Made by a program: the position numbers and the translations under genes | Shown here: positions 33,343 through 44,779 of the stretch, in pieces | Layout: each line of letters opens with the position of its first letter | Position numbering within the stretch: position 1 is the first letter of the stretch | From: Mantamonas sphyraenae | Taxonomy: Eukaryota; CRuMs; Mantamonadidae | DNA length: 64,000 bases | Direction: 5' to 3' | Assembly: GCA_026936335.1 (NCBI GenBank) | Contig: JAPMXV010000052.1 | Span: 372,001 to 436,000 of the forward strand | The notes under the pieces: model-generated | Seen by the model: only the letters and a program-made list of their open reading frames with translations | What the model was told of the DNA's origin: nothing | Database searches by the model: none

Positions 33343-34953
33343 ATGGGCAACCAGCTCAGCCATGTGGAAGCCCTCTGGCATCCAGAGGAGTCTCTACCCT
33401 CCTGGGCCAAGCCTGCTGCCCTTGCCCTGGCTGTAGCTCCTCTTCTCTCCTCCTCCTCGGCTGCCGTGTACTACAAGCGCCCGCGTTCCACCTGGCCACG
33501 CACAGCGGCCAACCTCGCCGGCGTCCTGGCCATGCAGCTCATGTCCAGCGAGGCCCTTCTCGGCGCCAAACTCCCGGCCATTGAGAAGCTGTTTGGGTTT
33601 GACAAGCTCATGCTCACCCACAGGCAGGTGTGGTATGCCGCGGGGCTCCTTGTCCTCGGACACGTCGTTCACAAGGCCTACAACAAGCCCCTCTCTTATC
33701 TCTTTCGCATGCAGGGGCTGCGCGCACTCATCTACGGCCGACTTGCGTTGTGAGTGAACCTGCTGTTGCATGTGGTGACGTGGTGACGTGGTGGTGGTGG
33801 TTCGTGTTTCGTGTTTCGCTCACATCTCCACGGCCCTCCCTCTCCCCATCCATCCCCAGCTTCGGCATGCTCATCATTCCATTGTTGGCTTACTTTCAAA
33901 CCATGCCTGTGGGGAAGGGCTGGGTGCCTTGGAAGGTGTGGAAGCCTCTGCACTGGCTGCTGTACGCGGTCATCGGCCTCGCCCTGGCTCATGGCAAGGG
34001 CATGGGTCTGCGCAACACACCCAACAAATGGATGTGGTCGGGTTGGGTCGCCTCCCTCGCTGCTGTCGGCCTCTGGCGTGCCATCAATCTGCTTGCCCTC
34101 GACTCCACATACACCCTCCAGGTCGCCGGTGTCGTCCAGGAGACCCACGATGTCATCACCATTGTACGTGTGTGCCCTCTCAACGCCCTCCCTCTCCATC
34201 CCTTTCCTCATTGGCTCACACTTCCCTGTACAGCGTGTCCAACCCACACTCACCGGTGGCACCCTGCCCAAAGCACTGCGCTGTCGTCAGGCTGGCCAGT
34301 TTGCCATTCTGCGCCGCAAGGACGACGCCGCCTGGATGGACACTTGGGGTGAGCCCCACCCGTTCACCATGAGCGGCAGTGCAACGTCAGATTCCACCTT
34401 GCAGTTCACCATCAAGCGCAACCGCGGCGGCAAGTGGACCACACGCAACTGGCGCATTGGCGACGAGTTGCTCGTCGAGGGCGCCTTTGGCGTGTTCACG
34501 CCCTTGCAAGAGAAGCACGACAGCCTGGTGATGGTGGCGGGCGGCGTCGGCGTCACTCCGTTTCTCAGCATTTTGCGCCAGGCAGCGGACCAGCTGGCCT
34601 CAGGCTCACATCTGCACCTACCCACACGCATGGTGCTCATCCACTGTGTCCACAGTGCACAGGATATCATTGCCAAGGACAGCCTCAACCAGCTGCGACA
34701 GCAACTCGACGGCCGCTTCCAACACATCCTCTGCGTCAGCCATGCCGCGGAGCAGGACACGGCAGAGGATTTGGGCGCTGACCACCTCTACGCATCGCGT
34801 GTGACGCAGGCCATTGTCGATGAGCATGCTCAGCCGCACGACAAGACTTCCTACTGGGTGTGCGGTCCGCAAGGCCTAATTGACGGCGTCTCTCACATGC
34901 TGTACACATCCCACGGCGTCACTCGTGTCCACAGTGAACTGTTCGAGTGGTGA
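33343..34953 (+). CDS. Membrane flavin oxidoreductase (ferric reductase/ferredoxin-reductase-like)
   Basis: 476 residues. Exons are 33343-33749, 33860-34163 and 34234-34953. The N-terminal half is hydrophobic with about six membrane spans; a histidine pair of the ferric-reductase type is suggested (HVVHKAYNK, LHWLLYAVIGLALAHG) but haem binding is not certain. The C-terminal half is an FNR-type reductase: FAD-binding HPFTMSG, NAD(P)-binding AGGVGVTPFLSIL and the terminal CGPQG. It should move electrons from NAD(P)H through FAD to a membrane acceptor. The start MGNQLS could be N-myristoylated. Not a canonical NADPH oxidase: too short, and no EF-hands. Its start lies 76 bp from the divergent sterol dehydrogenase start. 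Confidence 0.8.
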
Positions 34954-34969
34954 TGCAATGCATTGCCCT

Positions 34970-36055
34970 TCACAACACCTCCTCCGCTTCCACAAACGGC
35001 TTGATTCCATGTTCCCTTCGGATGGTCTCGATGTCCTGCTCCAGAATCTCCTCATAGTAAATGTTGAGCATGTTGGTGGCCTGTCGTCCCTGTGTGGCTG
35101 CCCATGGGATGACCTGGTGCATCAGCACACGCTGATGTTGCAGGTCCAAACGCAGAGGGCCAACCACCCCGGCCAGCAAACTCACGGGCAGCCCTGTCTG
35201 CATAAACTCTGCCCACTTGACCACCAGTTCACCCATCACCGTAGTCGGCTGCCCTACCAGCACGTGGTAAAAGTCGTGCACCTGCCGGAACCGTGTCATG
35301 ACGTACGCCAGCTCCTCATCATCCACAAGCATCACGGGCGTCCTGTCATCCGCTGAATATGTGTATCCATCCATGAATTCTGCGTAGCTGCGTCCCAGAC
35401 TGCCCTCTGGCAGTGCCAGCAGCTCCTGCCGATTCAGCGTGGCCTCGCTCACCAAAGGTCGCTCCGCAAGGATGCGTCTGCCCACCGTGTGTCCAGCCAT
35501 TGTTTGACGCATGCGCCGAAGTGCACCTGCCCCCGTTGTTTCACCCAGCATGGCCACCATGTCCGCCTTGCTCGGTTCCAACAGTGCCATCACAGCTGCT
35601 CCGGCTGCCATTGCTCCCTTTTCCATCACACTGCTCGGTACATGGCCCTTGTACAGGCTGCGCTTCGATGACAGCCCTGTCAAACGACCCAACGCCTCGT
35701 TCAGCTCCACGCCAAGTCCCAGCAGCTCCTCTCGTCGTCCCTGCAAAAGGGGCCGCAGCCACAATTTGGGCTTTGCAAGCTCCAGCAGCGTCCGCGGGCC
35801 TTTGGTCACCTCCTCGCTGGCCAAGTGTGTTTCTTCTATGTTCAATCCATGTGTCTGTGTCTGCATTGTCTCTACGGTGTTGCTGCTGCGACTCCCCAAC
35901 GCTGCACGCACTTGGCGAGCCACATGGCCACCCACAAGCCCCAGGCCACCCATCACTCCACGGATACTCTCCATCCCCGTGTGCCGTGTCTCTTTCAGCA
36001 ATGGCGTCGTGCGGTGGAACATGGGAGGGAATTGGTTGGGTCGGCTGATTTTCAT
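34970..36055 (-). CDS. COQ4: Ubiquinone biosynthesis protein COQ4
   Basis: Scaffold or decarboxylase component of the mitochondrial coenzyme Q synthesis complex. 361 residues, one exon. The zinc-binding family signature HDFYH followed by an acidic residue after about a dozen positions (HVLVGQPTTVMGELVVKWAEF) is intact. Other family blocks are LYKGHVPSS, GDTTG-like LGETTGAG, RILAERPLVSE, SYAEFMDGYTYSADDRTPV, VDDEELAYVMTRFRQVHD and WAATQGRQ. About 100 residues precede the conserved core, longer than in human COQ4 (265 residues), and could include a mitochondrial presequence. The stop is 17 bp beyond the end of the convergent reductase gene. Confidence 0.93.
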   Translation of the reverse strand: MKISRPNQFPPMFHRTTPLLKETRHTGMESIRGVMGGLGLVGGHVARQVRAALGSRSSNTVETMQTQTHGLNIEETHLASEEVTKGPRTLLELAKPKLWLRPLLQGRREELLGLGVELNEALGRLTGLSSKRSLYKGHVPSSVMEKGAMAAGAAVMALLEPSKADMVAMLGETTGAGALRRMRQTMAGHTVGRRILAERPLVSEATLNRQELLALPEGSLGRSYAEFMDGYTYSADDRTPVMLVDDEELAYVMTRFRQVHDFYHVLVGQPTTVMGELVVKWAEFMQTGLPVSLLAGVVGPLRLDLQHQRVLMHQVIPWAATQGRQATNMLNIYYEEILEQDIETIRREHGIKPFVEAEEVL

Positions 36056-36058
36056 TTT

Positions 36059-38428
36059 TCACTCTTCCGCGTATGCATCGCTGCTGCCACCTCCACATCC
36101 ACCCGAGCACAACTTTGCGAAAAAGCCCAAGTCCTCCAGGTCCGGGTAGTGGTTTTCTGTCACTTCGTATCGGCTGTACCTGTGAGACCCGTCACAGAAC
36201 GGCTTGGTGCGCGACTGGCCGCAGCCACAGTAGAAAGACGACCCTTCAAAGTCGGCCTTGACAGTGATGGGATACAGTTTGCACGTGGACGACGACACAT
36301 TCAGCACGCGGTGCGACCCGTCACATTCCAGACCCTTGCGCGATTGCTGGCAGGTGCACAGCTGATGCACCACGCCATCCTCGCCTGCTTTGATCGTCTC
36401 TTTGGAATGCTGAAACGACACCGGCATGTGTGTGTACCTCTCCAGCGGCGACATTACCACCACGTCCATCGGCTTGCTCCAATCTTTGTTGCCAAACACG
36501 TTGCGGTGTGCCCTGACATCCACACGCAGCGCCATGCCGCACGGCTCAAACACACTCAGCGACAAACTCGGGTTTTTGTCGTGGTACCGATCGCAGAATG
36601 GCATCAACGACGACTTGCCACACGTGCAAAAGCACACCAGCCGTTTGGTCAAGAACGTCATCCGCAAGTACTCCTCTTCGCCCGTGCCACCTTCTCGTCG
36701 TCCCTGAGAACCCTCTCCTCTTGTTGACAGGTTGCTCGGGTTGCGTGAGGTCGACTTGCTGGACAGCATGCCACTGCGTGTCAGACCCTCCGAGGTGTCT
36801 TCGTCTCGTTGCTCGGCCCCTGCACGTCGCATGGTCTCTCCAGGCACCACAGACGTCTGGATGTACACTTGATTTGGCTTCACCTTCATAATGCCCGGTT
36901 CGCCCTGGCACTGCGAATCCACAATGCCATCCTCTCGCAGGCCGTCAAACAGGTCATGGTTCCTCCCTGCTCGGGACTTGCTCCATCGCGAACTCGTCAC
37001 ACTCCCTGTTCCATCGCGATCAAACGACAGCAACATGGCGTCGGCCACCGAATTGTTGTGGCTGCTAATCTGATTCACGTTGCTTCCGCTGGGCGAGCGG
37101 TCCCACACCCGTGGGCCTCGCAGGCCAATCACACGCGGTGGCTCGGACTTGCCCACCGTGCGCCCATGGAGTAAACTGCGCACGTGACGTTCGTCGTAGG
37201 CAAACTCATCGCTGTCTTCCGACTCCTTGTCCGCCCCGTCCGGGAACACAGACTCGTCAAAAAGGAAGCGCTGTGCATCTTCCAACGACGACCACATGTT
37301 GAACACATCGTGCAGCTCCTCTGCATAGTGTGGGCATGAAGATCGCGTGCACGGCGTCACGTCCTCAATGTCCTGATAGTCGGCCCCCATAGTACGCTGC
37401 TTGGAGCAGCGTGTAAACACACACGCCCCGCCATCTGCCAGCGAGCGATGGTCACTGTGTGAACTCGACGATGCAACTGCTCCCACTTGGCCATCTTCAT
37501 GCCACTTGCCTCCCCTGTCCTTGTCGTGTGCAAACGAAACTGCGCTCAGAGTCGACGTGGGCTCCCATTCATGGGCTTCGTACGCTCCACCCTCATCCTC
37601 GGTCGATTTCTCCACGCCCTCAATCCTCTCTTGCCGCCCGCTTTGCATCTCACTTGCCACGTGTCTCACACCACCCCTGTTCCACCTCTGCTGCATCCCT
37701 CCGCCATGTTGGTCGGCAGACGACGAACGCCACATGCCCCGCGAGAGGAGACGATTCCCGTCCGACGCAGACAACGACACTTGGCCGTTCCTAGCCCCGT
37801 CCACGTCGTTGCTTTGTCCGCCTTTGTCTTCTTCCTCGTACTCTACAATAATCGATGCTCCCGTGGGTTTGGACCGGCTGCCTGAAAGGCGCCCGTTACC
37901 AGCCCGTATCCCACTCTTGTCCCCGCTTTCTTCCGCTTCCATCCCAAACGGGTGTGCAGTGCCGCTCATCCGTGGCGACATGATGCTTCCGGATCCTTGG
38001 TCTCCACTGTCCCCTTCTCGTGGGTTCCCTCCATACGAGTCGTCGTCCTCGGGTTCGTCAACACGGGAAATTGACAACAAGTCTGCTCCCAACGGGGTAT
38101 CCGCTTCCCTACGTTCCCCCAATGCGTGCGACAACCTATCCGCCACCTCATTCGCATCCAAGCGCCCATTTGAATCCTCCCTTCCCTTTCCATGCCGCTC
38201 CGATCCCGATGCCGTGTGTACCCTTGCCCGCAAAGGTGTAACTGCCCGACTTGTCTTCCGGCTGTGCTCTCCTGAGCTATTGCCCGACCGCGATACGTTC
38301 ATGCTCCAGCTCTCCTCCAACCTGGTCCCCTCCATGACGGAGTCGCCGAGTCGGGACGTTTCCATCGGTTTGGAGGGTTTTTGTTTGGTTCGTTGTTTGC
38401 GGCCGCGACGCAAACCCTGTGTTGCCAT
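36059..38428 (-). CDS. Large protein with three CDGSH iron-sulfur motifs
   Basis: About 789 residues from ATG 38428; the frame stays open upstream with ATGs at 38455, 38521 and 38602. The first 600 or so residues are charged, Ser/Gly-rich and probably disordered. The C-terminal part holds three CDGSH zinc-finger-like motifs, which bind 2Fe-2S through three Cys and one His: CTCGKSSLMPFCDRYH (Gly-Ser replaced by Arg-Tyr), CTCQQSRKGLECDGSH (the Pro replaced by Leu) and the canonical CGCGQSRTKPFCDGSH. Tandem CDGSH pairs occur in mitochondrial CISD3-like proteins; three in one chain behind a long disordered arm is unusual. The stop is 4 bp from the start of the COQ4 gene on the same strand, so tight promoter overlap is expected. 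Iron-sulfur binding is inferred; role unknown. Confidence 0.78.
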   Translation of the reverse strand: MATQGLRRGRKQRTKQKPSKPMETSRLGDSVMEGTRLEESWSMNVSRSGNSSGEHSRKTSRAVTPLRARVHTASGSERHGKGREDSNGRLDANEVADRLSHALGERREADTPLGADLLSISRVDEPEDDDSYGGNPREGDSGDQGSGSIMSPRMSGTAHPFGMEAEESGDKSGIRAGNGRLSGSRSKPTGASIIVEYEEEDKGGQSNDVDGARNGQVSLSASDGNRLLSRGMWRSSSADQHGGGMQQRWNRGGVRHVASEMQSGRQERIEGVEKSTEDEGGAYEAHEWEPTSTLSAVSFAHDKDRGGKWHEDGQVGAVASSSSHSDHRSLADGGACVFTRCSKQRTMGADYQDIEDVTPCTRSSCPHYAEELHDVFNMWSSLEDAQRFLFDESVFPDGADKESEDSDEFAYDERHVRSLLHGRTVGKSEPPRVIGLRGPRVWDRSPSGSNVNQISSHNNSVADAMLLSFDRDGTGSVTSSRWSKSRAGRNHDLFDGLREDGIVDSQCQGEPGIMKVKPNQVYIQTSVVPGETMRRAGAEQRDEDTSEGLTRSGMLSSKSTSRNPSNLSTRGEGSQGRREGGTGEEEYLRMTFLTKRLVCFCTCGKSSLMPFCDRYHDKNPSLSLSVFEPCGMALRVDVRAHRNVFGNKDWSKPMDVVVMSPLERYTHMPVSFQHSKETIKAGEDGVVHQLCTCQQSRKGLECDGSHRVLNVSSSTCKLYPITVKADFEGSSFYCGCGQSRTKPFCDGSHRYSRYEVTENHYPDLEDLGFFAKLCSGGCGGGSSDAYAEE

Positions 38429-38633
38429 GGTTCGTCCATCCGCCCTTTGTCTCATCTCCCTCCTTCCGCTGCCACCGCATTGGATTTTCGCGTGCACGAC
38501 AGCGGAGCCCGAGTGCTTCATGGGACACAGGGCGTGCTTGCGTGGATCAGCACACGTGTTGTCGCCGTCCCTTTTTCGCCTCCCGCTGTGGTATACCCAC
38601 ATGTACACTGACACACATTGGATGCCCTTGTTG

Positions 38634-38652
38634 CGTGTGTGTGTGTGTGTGT
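38634..38652 (+). repeat. (GT)n microsatellite in the P2X 5' intron
   Basis: A run of GT dinucleotides between the branch-like CACTGACAC (38606-38614) and the acceptor CTCAG at 38661. Similar GT runs occur in several introns of this window. Confidence 0.85.
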
Positions 38653-38661
38653 CCTGCTCAG

Positions 38662-40052
38662 TCCCTTCGCGAGTACTGCGACATCTGCGGTCCCTGCCGC
38701 AGTTTCTTCAACAACAACGACCCGGACAAGGTCTTTGCCTACAAAACGCTCAAGTTTGTCAGCATCCAGGACCGTCGCTTGGGCATTCTTCACTACTCCT
38801 TCCAGCTCCTCATTTTCTTCTATATCATTGGCATCGTTCTCATCTACAACCAGGGCTTCCTCAAGCGTACGTTCACTCGCCGCATGTTTCCGGCGTCCCG
38901 GCCCTCATGCCATCATCATACTTGCGCACCAGCTTCCGTTCATGTCACGTCTTGTTGCTGCCACGTATGACCTGCCCTGCATTGACACTGTCCCATCCCC
39001 ATGCCGCATCGCGCGTCGCAGGTGAATCGCCCATCGGTGCCATCCGCAGCTCCCTTTTGGCGCCGAAGCACCTGCCCAAGGCCGAAACACTGCCGTACTG
39101 TGACACAAACCCACAGGCCACAGCGTACCCGCAGCGCTGCCTGTACTACGACGAGGGCTTTGTGCAATACCCACCCATGCTGGACTCGTCGATGGTCATC
39201 GCCACCCGCATCACCACCACCAACGAGAGCAAGACCTGTCCCGACACAGAATGGGGCTGCAAGTTTACAAAGATTGAAAAGACACCCTTCTATCCCGTCG
39301 GCGTGGAGAAGTTCACCGTCATGCTTGACCACGCCGTGCGTACACGCACCCTCAAGCACGTCAGCGCAAACATGCGCAACATGACCGGAGGTCTCTACAG
39401 CAAGGATGGCAAGCTCATGGCGTTTTGCGACGACGCCAAGGACAACAAGTGCCGACTGGGCATCTTGCGTGGCGACATCTTTACCATTGACCAGATCCTC
39501 CAGGCCGCCGGGATCACGCTGGACGAGGTGTCCCAGAGTGCTGCGGGCTCCAGTACCAACCGATACGACGGCCTCGTGCTGATCATGTCCTTTGTGTACT
39601 CCAACATGGACAACGATCTGTTCAACTACACATCGATCAAGTACCGCTACGAGGTCGACTACGTGCGCGGAGCCGAGTTCAAGGCCGCCGAAACCATGTA
39701 TGTCAGCTATCCCAACGTACGCAAGGTGTTTGACCGCCACGGCATCCGCATTGTCTTTCTGATGAGCGGCGAGCTTGGTCAGCCGGACATTCAAACCTGC
39801 CTCCTGCAGCTCGTCTCCGGTCTGGCTCTTCTCTCTGTCGCCACTGCCATCGTCGACTTTCTTGCCCTCAAGCTCATGCCCGAGCGTGAGCACTACAAGG
39901 GCTACAAGTACGAGGAGACTGTCGACTTTTCCGATCTGCGCGAGGGTCTCCTTGGCGACGTCGCCAGCGACAGCGGACCCGAAGTCTACCGCCGCCCCAT
40001 CCTCGAAAAGTACCAACCGGACCGTCCCATGGATGGTGCGCGCAAGACATGA
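38662..40052 (+). CDS. P2X-type ATP-gated cation channel (first exon unresolved)
   Basis: Trimeric ligand-gated channel with two membrane spans per subunit. Certain exons are 38662-38866 and 39022-40052 (intron 155 nt, GTACGT). The N-terminal cytosolic site YKTLKFVSIQDRRLG carries the conserved Thr-x-Lys. TM1 is GILHYSFQLLIFFYIIGIVL. The ectodomain holds six cysteines, fewer than animal P2X. The block GILRGDIFTIDQILQAAG precedes TM2 (TCLLQLVSGLALLSVATAIVDFL, with the conserved Asp), and KGYKYEE follows. At least 411 residues. In protists such receptors act at the plasma membrane or on contractile vacuoles. The acceptor before 38662 follows CACTGACAC and a GT repeat, so a short first exon lies upstream. 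ATGs at 38427 and 38520 are candidates, but neither gives a clean donor in phase. Confidence 0.88.
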
Positions 40053-40104
40053 GACAGATGCGTTGCGTGTTGCAAACCCTTGGCCAACACAACAATTGCC
40101 CGAA

Positions 40105-42604
40105 ATGGACCCTCTGCATTCCAAACGCGCCAAAGTAGAACCCCATTTGGATGAACGTGGTCAGGCAGCGTCGTCGTCATCGTCGATGGCAGCCAACTCT
40201 GTTCCAATTTCTCGTGAGGGGTCGTCGGAAATGCAGGTGGAACGCCACGGGGCGGGCACGGCACCGGAGGCCGAGCTGAAGCGTCTTCACAGGCTGCTGG
40301 TGGCAGGAAGTGACGATGCGGCGGTTGGTATGCTTGATCCGGTACCAGAGGTGGAGACGGAGGTGCAGGAAGCTGTGCTCGCACACTTGCGCAGCTGGAA
40401 AGCACTGCGCGAAGCCCAAGCACATCCAGAGTACGTGTCACAGGCGATGGCTCTGTTGGTTGTGGTTGAATACGAGGAGGAGAGTGGACGGATGTCGGCA
40501 CGGCTGCTGGACAGGGTGCTGGCGGCACATTTGCTGCAACGGAGTGGCGCGGCTTCTCTTGACCTGGTCCTGCAGGCCATGTGCTCGCTTCCATACGACG
40601 CTCAGTCGCAACCGTTTCACACGATGCTGCGGACAATGGAGACGAGTCCACGGCTGCTGGTGGCTGTGTTGACGGGTCTGGGAAGCCTGGCTGTGGAAAC
40701 CCACGACGCCGGGGCTGCTGGCGACACTGTGGTGGCTTGGTTGTCCGACTGTGTGCAGATTGCGCCGACGCGGCAATTGATTGGGTGGATCGAACGGTTG
40801 CAAGGCCAGCAGCCGCACGGGAGTGCGGTGTTGCAGCGCGTGGGAGAAAGTCATGCGCCTGCCCTGCAAGCTATGGGTGCGGCGTTGCTGGACCACTATG
40901 CCATGCATTCGTACGACAAGCCCCTGTGTCCTTCCCTCATTTATGATTATTTCTCCAGCGAGGCGTTTATGCACTCGCAGCAGCACGTGCACAGTGTGCT
41001 CTCTGCACACAAGCTGCACCCGCTTATCGACGCGGTCCTGGCCACCCAACCATCCTCGCATGAGTTTCTGTTTGACCATATCCTTCCTTCCGTGCTGAAC
41101 ATGTACTCTACCAACAACGCAGACATGGTGCAACAGGTTGTGGACGCCCTCTTCTCGCCCAGCGAATGGCCCGCCGTGTTGCAGCCACACACAGACATGG
41201 CATCGTTGCTGCGACTCATCGACACCCTCCACGGCGATGGGAAAAGCTCGGGTGTGCGACACGTGGCGGCACAACTGGACCCAAACGCACGACCTTCCCT
41301 CGTGGACCCTGCTGCGAACGCTCCTGTCGCACATCCCCATCCTCAGCCCAGACGACACCATGGCCACCATGGCCAAGGACATTGTGGAGAATTGGCTGCA
41401 GCACCGCGGGTTTGCAAACAACACCCAGCTGCTGGAAATGGGCCACTCTGTGTTTGTGGACGCCTGTACACACGCAAGCGTGCACGACGCTCCCACGCTG
41501 TGGTTGGAGCTGGTGTGCTGCTGGTTGCGTCGCATGTCACAGTCGCAACTGACGCTGATGGCCCGCTTCCTACGCAGCTGCGTCCATCCGCAGCTGTTTT
41601 CCATTGCCACCATGGCCAAACACGCCCCGACGTCCTTCCTCCTGCCCATGCTTCTCCTTCTCCTCGACCACATCCACGACGCCGGCGAAGAGTGTGCCGA
41701 GGAAGCCATGCTCCTCACCACGCTCATGCACGATGCTCAGATCGGCTCCACTACATTGGCCACCCTTCATCTGGACATGGCCACCGACGCCCTCATGGCC
41801 CTGCTCACCTCCTCCAGCAAGTTGTTGCTCCATCCGTTGCTTCGTACAGGCCTCTCCAACAACAACGATCTACTCTACCGTGCGTTGGACAGTGTGACGC
41901 CGCTGGTGCAGCACCAGGACTCGGCTGTGTCGGCTCTGGCACATCTCACCCTCACCGAGGTCTTGGATACCCTACAGGACTCCCCTGCCGTCCATCTCGA
42001 CGCTGTCATGTACACATACCGATTGATGCTTCTGCCTCTGGCTGTACTTACCGGAAACCAGCAAATCGACGTGGGCCTGCGTCTGGTCGAGGCTGCACAC
42101 CTGCTTGTTCAGCGTGCCACGGCCTTACACGACGCCTCCTCCTCTTCTTTGCCTTTGCCCATCCATCAGCATCTGGACACGCTGCAGCAGCTGCCACCGC
42201 AAGGGCTCACCAATGTGTTTGTGTGTGCTTCCATCATTCCTCTGGTGAACATGCTGGACGGGGTGGGTAGCGATGAGCACGTGGAACAAGTCCACGAGCT
42301 GGTCACCTCTCTCATGAACACGTCGCCGGCACAACATCACGGCTTCAAGAGTTTCCAGCATGCTGTGGCGACGCTGCGTCCACACCAGCTGCGTTTGCTC
42401 GTTGCCTTGGCCAGCAATACGCTCACGCAGCATATTGCTGCTGAACATACACCTTCTGTGCGACACGACCTAAACCACTCCTCCTCTGCCTCCATCCGTC
42501 GCCTAGCCGCAGCTGCGTTGTTGTTGATGGAGGAAGACGACAGCGAGGACGGCCAACACAGTGGCAAAGACGACGAGCACGACGATCCGCTCGATGTAGA
42601 GTAA
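40105..42604 (+). CDS. Helical-repeat protein of unknown function (one-base frameshift)
   Basis: About 832 residues once the single extra base is discounted. I do not recognise the family. The chain is almost entirely amphipathic helices of HEAT/ARM type (DLVLQAMCSLPYD, LVAVLTGLGSLAVE, FLFDHILPSVLNMYS, LLPMLLLLLDHIHDAG, LRLLVALASNTLTQHIA), with a basic, nuclear-signal-like N-terminus (HSKRAKVEP) and an acidic end (LLMEEDDSEDG). This layout is common in scaffold subunits of transcription or RNA-processing complexes such as Integrator, but no specific match can be claimed. The first part reads to about 41240 in one frame and the rest in the +1 frame; no GT...AG intron fits between. GGGAAAA at 41239-41245 is the likely site. 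Confidence 0.7.
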
Positions 42605-42665
42605 TGGAGTGTACGCCAATGTCCATGGAGATTCATTGTGTGTGCACTGCTCGATGGTTTCCCTC

Positions 42666-44610
42666 TCAATCGGTTTTGCGTCCGATCAGTCCAAACTTTT
42701 CCGGTTGCAGCAGCTCTGCAATGATCGCATCGACCATGGTCTGCAGCTCCTTCTCGATTTCCTCGCGTTCGCCCGTGCCACTCAGTTCGACGTAGTATTT
42801 GATCTTGGGTTCGGTGCCGCTTGTGCGCAGGGTGGCCACGCAACCGTTGGCAAAGGTAAAGGTGATCATCTGCGCCGACGGGTCCACATACAGCTTGGTC
42901 TTGCCATCCTCCTCGGCCGTATCCACTCCGGTGGTCAAATCGCGCACGCTGGCAATGTCGTAGCCTCCCACAGACTGCGGATAATCTGCATTGTCTCCGC
43001 GGATCTCGGCAAAGATTGCCTTGACCGTCTCCGGCTCGTGGCAGACAAAATAAGAGTTGTTGGCCACAAAGGTGCCGTACTTGGCCTGCAGGTCTGCAAA
43101 AAGGCCGGCCATGTTCATCTTGCGTTCCGTGTACACATGGTTGGCCAACTCGGCAAACACAGCCACTGCGCTGATGCCGTCCTTGTCAAACACGTGGCTG
43201 CCCAGCATGAAGCCAATGGCCTCCTCGTAGGCAAAGAGCACGTCGTAGCCCTCTGCGATCAGTTCCTGGCTGCGGTTGCCCAGCCACTTGAACCCCGTGA
43301 GGGTGTCCTCGAAAAGGAAGCCCTCCTTGGCCGCCATGGCACCCAGCATCTTGGAGGAGACAGTGGAACACAGCATGGCTGCCTTTTTGTCGCCCGAATA
43401 GTTGTGCCACATCCAATACGCAAACATCATGCCGATTTCGTTGCCAGTAAAGACACGCCACACGCCGTCGTCCTGCTTCTCGGCCACAGCGAGGCGGTCC
43501 GAGTCTGGATCGTTGGCGAGCACAATGGGTGCGCCGGTGGCCTCCGCCTGTTGGATGGCCAGGTTGAGCACGCCCTTGCCCTCCTCCGGGTTGGGAAACT
43601 CGACGGTGGGGAACTCCGGGTCCGGGACCTTTTGCTCGTCCACACTGTGGAACGCGGGCAGACCAAACGCCTCAAAAGCTGCGTGTGGCCCAACGTTGGC
43701 CCACGCCGTGGACAGGCGTAAACACAAATCGCAAAGCGGAGTCCGGGTTGCTTTCGGCAGTGTGGCAAAGCGATGTCACGTTGGCAAAGTAGGAATCGGG
43801 TGTGCTCTCGGAGATGTCCTGCAGCTGGTCGCCGTACTGCTCCTTCAGCTCGTCCCAGCTGGTGCTGTACTCTTGCCACGGCACCAGGTTCTTCATGATG
43901 CTGTCCTGGATGTTTGCGTCGTTCGGCGGAATGATCTGCGAGCCGTTCGACCAGTACAGCTTGTAGCCGTTGTCCTGCTTGGGGTTGTGCGATGCGGTGA
44001 CCATGACGCCAGCGGCGGCGCCCAGCTGGTTGATGGCGTACGGCTGGGTGGCGGCGGGAGTGTGAGGGCACGGGGAAGGGGGGAAAGCAGCGCTTGGAAG
44101 ACTGTGGAAGGGACGAGAGGGACGGGACTGCGGCAACGCAGTTTGGGGCGGCTGCATAGGCCACAGGCGTCGCAGTGCGTGCTGTCAACTCACCACAAAC
44201 GGCGTGGCACTGAAAATGTTGTAAAGGACGTAAACACGAAAGCCTCGGGAGAGCATAACGTGGGCGGCGACGAGGGCAAAGTCGACGGAGTTGTGTCGTG
44301 CATCGTAGCCCAGCACAAAGCCGCGTTCCTGCGGTGTCTTGCCATCCTGGTCACCTTGGGCCTCCAGATACTTGGCCAGTCCCTGGGTGGTCTGCAGCAC
44401 AGTGAGGATGTTCATGTTGGCAAAGCCAGCCCCCATGCGAGAGCGCAGGCCGGCTGTGCCAAACTTGATGCGCTTGAGCATGATGGCCTCCAGGGTGGCT
44501 GTGTCGCCGGCATCAATCAGAGATTGGACCTCTGCACGTGTGGTTTCGTTGGGGTCCCACTCCATCCACTGTTGGACTGAGGCATTCACGAGTTCGTTCA
44601 CAACAGACAT
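42666..44610 (-). CDS. PGM2: Phosphoglucomutase/phosphopentomutase, PGM2 type (one-base frameshift)
   Basis: Interconverts ribose- or deoxyribose-1-phosphate and the 5-phosphate, and glucose phosphates. About 597 residues (human PGM2 612). Exons are 44610-44194 and 44043-42666, phase 0. It has FGTAGLRSRMGAG, the phosphoserine loop VMVTASHNPKQDNGYK, the metal loop LANDPDSDRLAVAE, sugar-specificity TLTGFKWLGNR, LFAYEEAIGFMLGS and phosphate-binding TLRTSGTEPKIKYY. The frame changes by +1 between VHGVG and HAAFEAFGL (near CCC 43689-43691 on the plus strand); removing one G there restores the same spacing as PGM2. Total coding length is 3n+1. It is divergent from the GnT-I gene (169 bp). Confidence 0.93.
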
Positions 44611-44779
44611 CGTTGCGTTGTGTTGCCGGACGTGCCATCCCCGAATCCCGAAACTGTTCCCCGAACTGGGTGCTGGTGGTAGTGTGAGTGGTGTGAGTGC
44701 AGACCAGAGACCAGGAGGGGGTTTTGGGGAAACAAAGGGGTGTGCGTGGTCGACGGCAGCCTCAACCAAACAAGTCGCG

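Noticed and set aside
37401-38649. Plus-strand open frame of more than 400 codons before the P2X exons
   Set aside because: It is antisense to the low-complexity part of the CDGSH gene, rich in Ser/Pro/Cys, and not in the frame of the P2X exon at 38662.
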